A stretch of 64,000 bases of DNA from Caballeronia udeis (GTDB lineage Bacteria; Pseudomonadota; Gammaproteobacteria; Burkholderiales; Burkholderiaceae): positions 25,962 to 89,961 of the forward strand of contig NZ_FCOK02000035.1 of the NCBI RefSeq assembly GCF_001544555.2. Direction: 5' to 3'. The notes under the pieces were generated by a model. That model was not told where the DNA came from, searched no databases, and saw only the letters and a list, made by a program, of their open reading frames with translations. The position numbers were made by a program, and so were the translations under genes. This document shows, one piece after another, positions 60,676-64,000 of this stretch (position 1 is the stretch's first letter; each line of letters starts with the position of its first letter).

Positions 60676-62103
60676 ATGAGCCATGAACTGCAGTTCTATA
60701 TAGGCGGCGAGTGGGTCGCGCCTGCGGGCCACGCGCGACTGCCCGTGATCGATCCCTCAACCGGGGAAGCCTTCACCGAGATCGCGATGGGCACACCTGT
60801 TGATGTCGACCGCGCAGTCGCCTCGGCGCGCCGCGCGTTCGCGTCGTTTTCGTTGACCACGCCCGACGAACGGCTTGCACTGATCCGCAAGATACTGGAA
60901 GCGTACGGTGAACGTTATGACGAGATGGCGCAGCTCATCTCGCGTGAAATGGGCGCGCCGCGTGCATTGGCGCAGGGTTGGCAAGCCGGACTCGGCACGC
61001 GGCATCTGAAGGAACTGATCCGAACCTGCGAGACGTTCACCTGGCAAAGAAGCAAGGGCACGACGCTCATTACACACGAGCCTATTGGCGTGGTCGCGTT
61101 GATCACGCCATGGAACTGGCCGATGAACCAGATCGTTTGCAAAGTCGCACCGGCCATTGCCGCGGGCTGCACGATGGTGCTCAAGCCTAGCGAAGTGTCG
61201 CCGTTGAACGCGCTTCTGTTCGCCGAGATACTCGACGCGGCGGGTGTGCCTCCGGGTGTGTTCAATCTCGTGAACGGCGGTGGTCCGACAGTCGGTGCGG
61301 CGTTGTGCAGTCATCCCGACGTGGACATGGTGTCGTTCACCGGATCGACGCGTGCCGGTATCCAGATTGCCGCGCTGGCCGCACCGACGGTCAAGCGCGT
61401 GCATCAGGAACTGGGCGGCAAATCGGCGAACCTGATTCTCGATGACGCCGATCTCGACGCCGCGGTGACTGCTGGCGTCAATGCGTGTTTTGGCAATAGC
61501 GGTCAGTCGTGCAACGCGCCCACGCGCATGTTCGTGCCCGCCGCCCGTCATGAAGAAGCAATAACGTTCGCGCGCCGCGCAGCGGAAGCCCATGTGGTCG
61601 GTCCCGCCGATACACCCGGCACAACGCTGGGACCCGTGGTCAGCGAGTTGCAGTTCGAGCGCATCCAGCGACTGATTCAAACCGGAGTGGACGAGGGCGC
61701 GCGCGTGGTGACCGGCGGAACCGGCCGGCCTGAAGGATTGACACGCGGCTACTTCGTCCGCCCTACGGTATTCGCCGGTGTGACTCCGGACATGACCATC
61801 GCTCGCGATGAAATCTTTGGCCCGGTGCTCGCTATCCTGCCGTATCGCGATGAGGAAGACGCCATCGCAATGGCGAACGACAGCGTATTCGGCCTGGCAG
61901 CGTATGTGCAATCCGGGGATCTCGAACACGCCCGGCGCGTCGCGTTCCGCTTGCGCGCGGGCAGTGTCCATCTCAACTATCCCGCGTGGGATGCAGGGGC
62001 GCCGTTCGGCGGCTACAAGCAATCGGGCAACGGCCGCGAGTACGGTGAATGGGGCCTCGAGGCGTTTCTCGAGGTCAAGGGCATTGTCGGTTACGGGGCC
62101 TGA
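60676..62103 (+). CDS. NAD(P)-dependent aldehyde dehydrogenase
   Basis: Cytoplasmic ALDH-superfamily enzyme of 475 residues that oxidises an aldehyde to its acid. Cys279 in GNSGQSCNAPTR is the nucleophile and Glu245 in HQELGGKSANLI the general base. The Rossmann part has ITPWNWPMNQI and KPSEVSPL. It is the last gene of the amine operon and probably handles the aldehyde made by the FAD oxidase (inference). Its last 13 bases overlap the end of the convergent GMC gene. Confidence 0.93.
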   Translation: MSHELQFYIGGEWVAPAGHARLPVIDPSTGEAFTEIAMGTPVDVDRAVASARRAFASFSLTTPDERLALIRKILEAYGERYDEMAQLISREMGAPRALAQGWQAGLGTRHLKELIRTCETFTWQRSKGTTLITHEPIGVVALITPWNWPMNQIVCKVAPAIAAGCTMVLKPSEVSPLNALLFAEILDAAGVPPGVFNLVNGGGPTVGAALCSHPDVDMVSFTGSTRAGIQIAALAAPTVKRVHQELGGKSANLILDDADLDAAVTAGVNACFGNSGQSCNAPTRMFVPAARHEEAITFARRAAEAHVVGPADTPGTTLGPVVSELQFERIQRLIQTGVDEGARVVTGGTGRPEGLTRGYFVRPTVFAGVTPDMTIARDEIFGPVLAILPYRDEEDAIAMANDSVFGLAAYVQSGDLEHARRVAFRLRAGSVHLNYPAWDAGAPFGGYKQSGNGREYGEWGLEAFLEVKGIVGYGA

Positions 62104-63770
62104 AGCGCTTCCGAGCGGATCATGTCGGCAATCCGCTCGGCGATCATGATGGTCGGTACGTTAGTGTTCGCGCACGGAATGGAGGGCATCAGCGACGCAT
62201 CGCAGACGCGCAGGTTCTGCACGCCATAGACGGCGCCCGATGCGTCCGTGACGGCCGCCGGATCATCGGCGGCGCCCATCCTGCAAGTCCCCGAAGGGTG
62301 CCATGTACCACTAACCGAACGTGTGACGAACTGCGTCATGGCGTGGTCGTCGGCGAGCAGCCCGGCGATGGACACACCTTGAGTCACCAGCCGGTGAATC
62401 AGGTCCTTTCGCCAAGGCCCGGCCCAATCCAGCAGCCCGCTCAATACACCGCGCTGAATCGCGTTGGCGGCTCCGGGTAACGCTACTTTCGCGACTCTCG
62501 GCGAATAACTCGACGGGAAGATCGCGCTCTGGTGCGCTGCCATGGAAGGGTCCGCCAACGTCTCTGCACCGAAGCGAACGGCGAGCTTCAGGCGGTCGAG
62601 GTCGCGTGGATCGGAGAGCATGTTGAACTCGACAGCAGGTTCATCGAGCGGGTTCGCCGATGTCAGCGTGACCCGGCCACGCGAGTACGATTTGTTGACC
62701 CAGAAAAAGATCGTCCCCAACCGATAACCAATCGAATGCCAGCCTGAACGCGACAAGATCGCGCCATGCATGTCGCCTTGAACTGTCCCCGGGAGCCCCG
62801 ACGAAAAGCGCACGATAGCCTGCTCGTGGTGTTCATCGGGGAAGCGCGTACGGGCAGACTTGGGCAGGAAGGCCGACACGGCGATGGACGGATGCTCCAT
62901 CAGGTTGCCGCCAACCCCGGGTCGATCCGCAACCCGGGGAATGTGCAGTGCAGCGAGGCTATCTGCTGGACCAATACCGCTGCGCAGCAGGATCGCCGGA
63001 CTATGGATTGCGCCCGCGCACACGATCACCTGGGCGGCTTGCACGGTCTCGCCTGAGCCGAGTAGTGCTCCGATTGCGCGAGTGCCGTCGAACAGCACGC
63101 GGTCCACAGTCTCGCCGGTCCTGATTGTCAGGTTGGGACGCTGACGTACGGCGTCGGTGAGATAACAGATGGAGGTCGGAATGCGTTCACCCGCCGCGCT
63201 GACTGCAATCGCGCCGGCGAAGGTTCCGTCTTGCCACGGGCCGTTTTGATCATCGAGCCGGGGATGGCCGCGCGCGTCCAGGGTCGCAAGCACGGCGCGC
63301 ACGAACGGCGAGATACGTGGCCACTCAGTGCGTTTGATGCGCAGCGGGCCGGTCCCGCCGTGCAATTCGCCACTGAAGTCCACATCCGTTTCGAGCTTGC
63401 GAAAGTAGGGCAGGCACGTGGCCCAGTTCCAGCCTTGCGCTCCGAGCGTGTCCCATTCGTCGTAGTCGGCAGGAGCGCCGCGATTCGCCATCAGCGCGTT
63501 GATGGCCGAGCCGCCGCCGAGGATGCGGGCCTGCTCATAGCGGCGCGGCTGCGCGCCGCCGCTCATCCTCGCGGTAAGGCGCTGCCAGATGTTGCCGGTG
63601 TCGAGATACGCACGGCCTGGATAGCGGCTGCGAATGGCGGCGGGCATGCTGGTTGCCGAAATAGGGCGGCCGGCTTCAATCAGGCAAACGGTCTTGCCGG
63701 CGTCTTCGGACAGGCGTGCGGCGAGCACGCATCCTGCCGATCCACCGCCGAGAATGAGGTAGTCAATCAC
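62091..63770 (-). CDS. GMC-family FAD oxidoreductase (choline dehydrogenase-like)
   Basis: Flavin enzyme of 559 residues that oxidises an alcohol. N-terminal FAD motif DYLILGGGSAGCVLAARLSE; second family block GGGSAINALMANRGAPADYD. The C-terminal part has GTWHPSGTCRMG, whose His is the catalytic base, and the partner Asn in CANTNVPTIMIAERIA. A GTG start is used at 63770; no ATG fits better. It faces the ALDH gene, and the two may act on the same alcohol-aldehyde-acid path, though they are on opposite strands. Confidence 0.9.
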   Translation of the reverse strand: MIDYLILGGGSAGCVLAARLSEDAGKTVCLIEAGRPISATSMPAAIRSRYPGRAYLDTGNIWQRLTARMSGGAQPRRYEQARILGGGSAINALMANRGAPADYDEWDTLGAQGWNWATCLPYFRKLETDVDFSGELHGGTGPLRIKRTEWPRISPFVRAVLATLDARGHPRLDDQNGPWQDGTFAGAIAVSAAGERIPTSICYLTDAVRQRPNLTIRTGETVDRVLFDGTRAIGALLGSGETVQAAQVIVCAGAIHSPAILLRSGIGPADSLAALHIPRVADRPGVGGNLMEHPSIAVSAFLPKSARTRFPDEHHEQAIVRFSSGLPGTVQGDMHGAILSRSGWHSIGYRLGTIFFWVNKSYSRGRVTLTSANPLDEPAVEFNMLSDPRDLDRLKLAVRFGAETLADPSMAAHQSAIFPSSYSPRVAKVALPGAANAIQRGVLSGLLDWAGPWRKDLIHRLVTQGVSIAGLLADDHAMTQFVTRSVSGTWHPSGTCRMGAADDPAAVTDASGAVYGVQNLRVCDASLMPSIPCANTNVPTIMIAERIADMIRSEALQAP

Positions 63771-63822
63771 GTTTTTTCGTTCGCACTAGGGGTTTGGTTT
63801 TGGACGTGACAGGTTTTGGGGT

Positions 63823-63939
63823 TAGCGGTTGGGGTCAATGCCGGGTTGTAGGTTCCAAGGGTAGCGGTCGGAGTCTATGCCGGGTTGCTGCTTTTGGCCT
63901 TAGCGGTCTGCGAGAGTGAGATATTCTCTTTATCACTAT
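63823..63939. repeat. Repeat with 39-bp period at the right edge
   Basis: TAGCGGT occurs at 63823, 63862 and 63901, exactly 39 bases apart. The first two units also share GGxGTCxATGCCGGGTTG. The third keeps only the first 7-8 bases. It is upstream of the GMC gene and not coding. Confidence 0.7.
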
Positions 63940-63965
63940 TAGCCACTGTGCGTGGCGGCACGTCA

Positions 63966-63991
63966 TTTCTTGGTCCTTAGCGACAAAGAAA
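63966..63991. repeat. Inverted repeat near the right edge
   Basis: TTTCTT-x-GTC and GAC-x-AAGAAA face each other around CTTAGC. Similar AAGAAA-containing hairpins are scattered through Burkholderiaceae intergenic regions (general knowledge). The window ends nine bases later, so the full element is not seen. Confidence 0.4.
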
Positions 63992-64000
63992 CGAAGCAAA

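Overview
The window looks like chromosomal DNA of a member of the Burkholderiaceae, most likely from the Paraburkholderia/Caballeronia group. That placement is an inference from high G+C codon use and from lineage-typical gene sets (a DUF3348-DUF802-OmpA-DUF2894 cluster, a ProQ/FinO protein with a long basic linker, many LysR regulators). I see no transposase, integrase, CRISPR array, rRNA or tRNA gene. The content is mainly accessory: transport, drug efflux, sugar and amine catabolism, regulators and several conserved genes of unknown role.

Layout. 1-3.7 kb: 3' part of a PiT phosphate transporter, a stand-alone mreB, DUF1697 and YunG-like genes. 3.7-7.9 kb: an MFS gene with a co-transcribed LysR gene, a divergent MdtG-like MFS gene, the stranded tail of an O-methyltransferase, and a VOC protein. 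7.9-17.1 kb: an adaptor/two-RND/outer-membrane-factor efflux operon of the MdtABC or MuxABC-OpmB type. 17.8-25.3 kb: a LacI-controlled sugar ABC importer with a GH42 beta-galactosidase and two matching operators. 25.6-27.2 kb: an ArsR-SRPBCC-DUF899 unit whose first gene seems to be leaderless. 27.3-31.4 kb: regulators, a GFA protein, a truncated LysR gene and a Gly/Tyr-rich exported protein.

31.7-36.2 kb: DUF3348, DUF802, OmpA/MotB-like and DUF2894 genes in a tight operon that resembles an ion-driven stator (MotAB/ExbBD/ZorAB type) with two unknown partners. This is the best candidate here for an undescribed system. 36.5-40.1 kb: a two-wing-helix regulator and a beta-propeller, facing a DUF899 plus DUF2182 pair. 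40.1-45.1 kb: an SGNH lipoprotein, a cysteine-repeat secreted protein, an ABC ATPase with altered catalytic motifs, and small or unknown proteins.

45.2-49.5 kb: an autoregulated operon (periplasmic binding protein, permease-ATPase fusion, GntR, DUF1989) with twin palindromic operators over its promoter. 50-54 kb: ProQ/FinO, a PfpI-like protein, an MnmD-like tRNA methyltransferase and a VpsR-type sigma-54 activator. 54.6-63.8 kb: a LysR gene diverging from a polyamine-type ABC importer mixed with a HAD protein, an FAD amine oxidase and an aldehyde dehydrogenase, then a convergent GMC oxidoreductase. No binding protein for that importer lies in the window. The right edge holds a 39-bp-period repeat and an inverted repeat.
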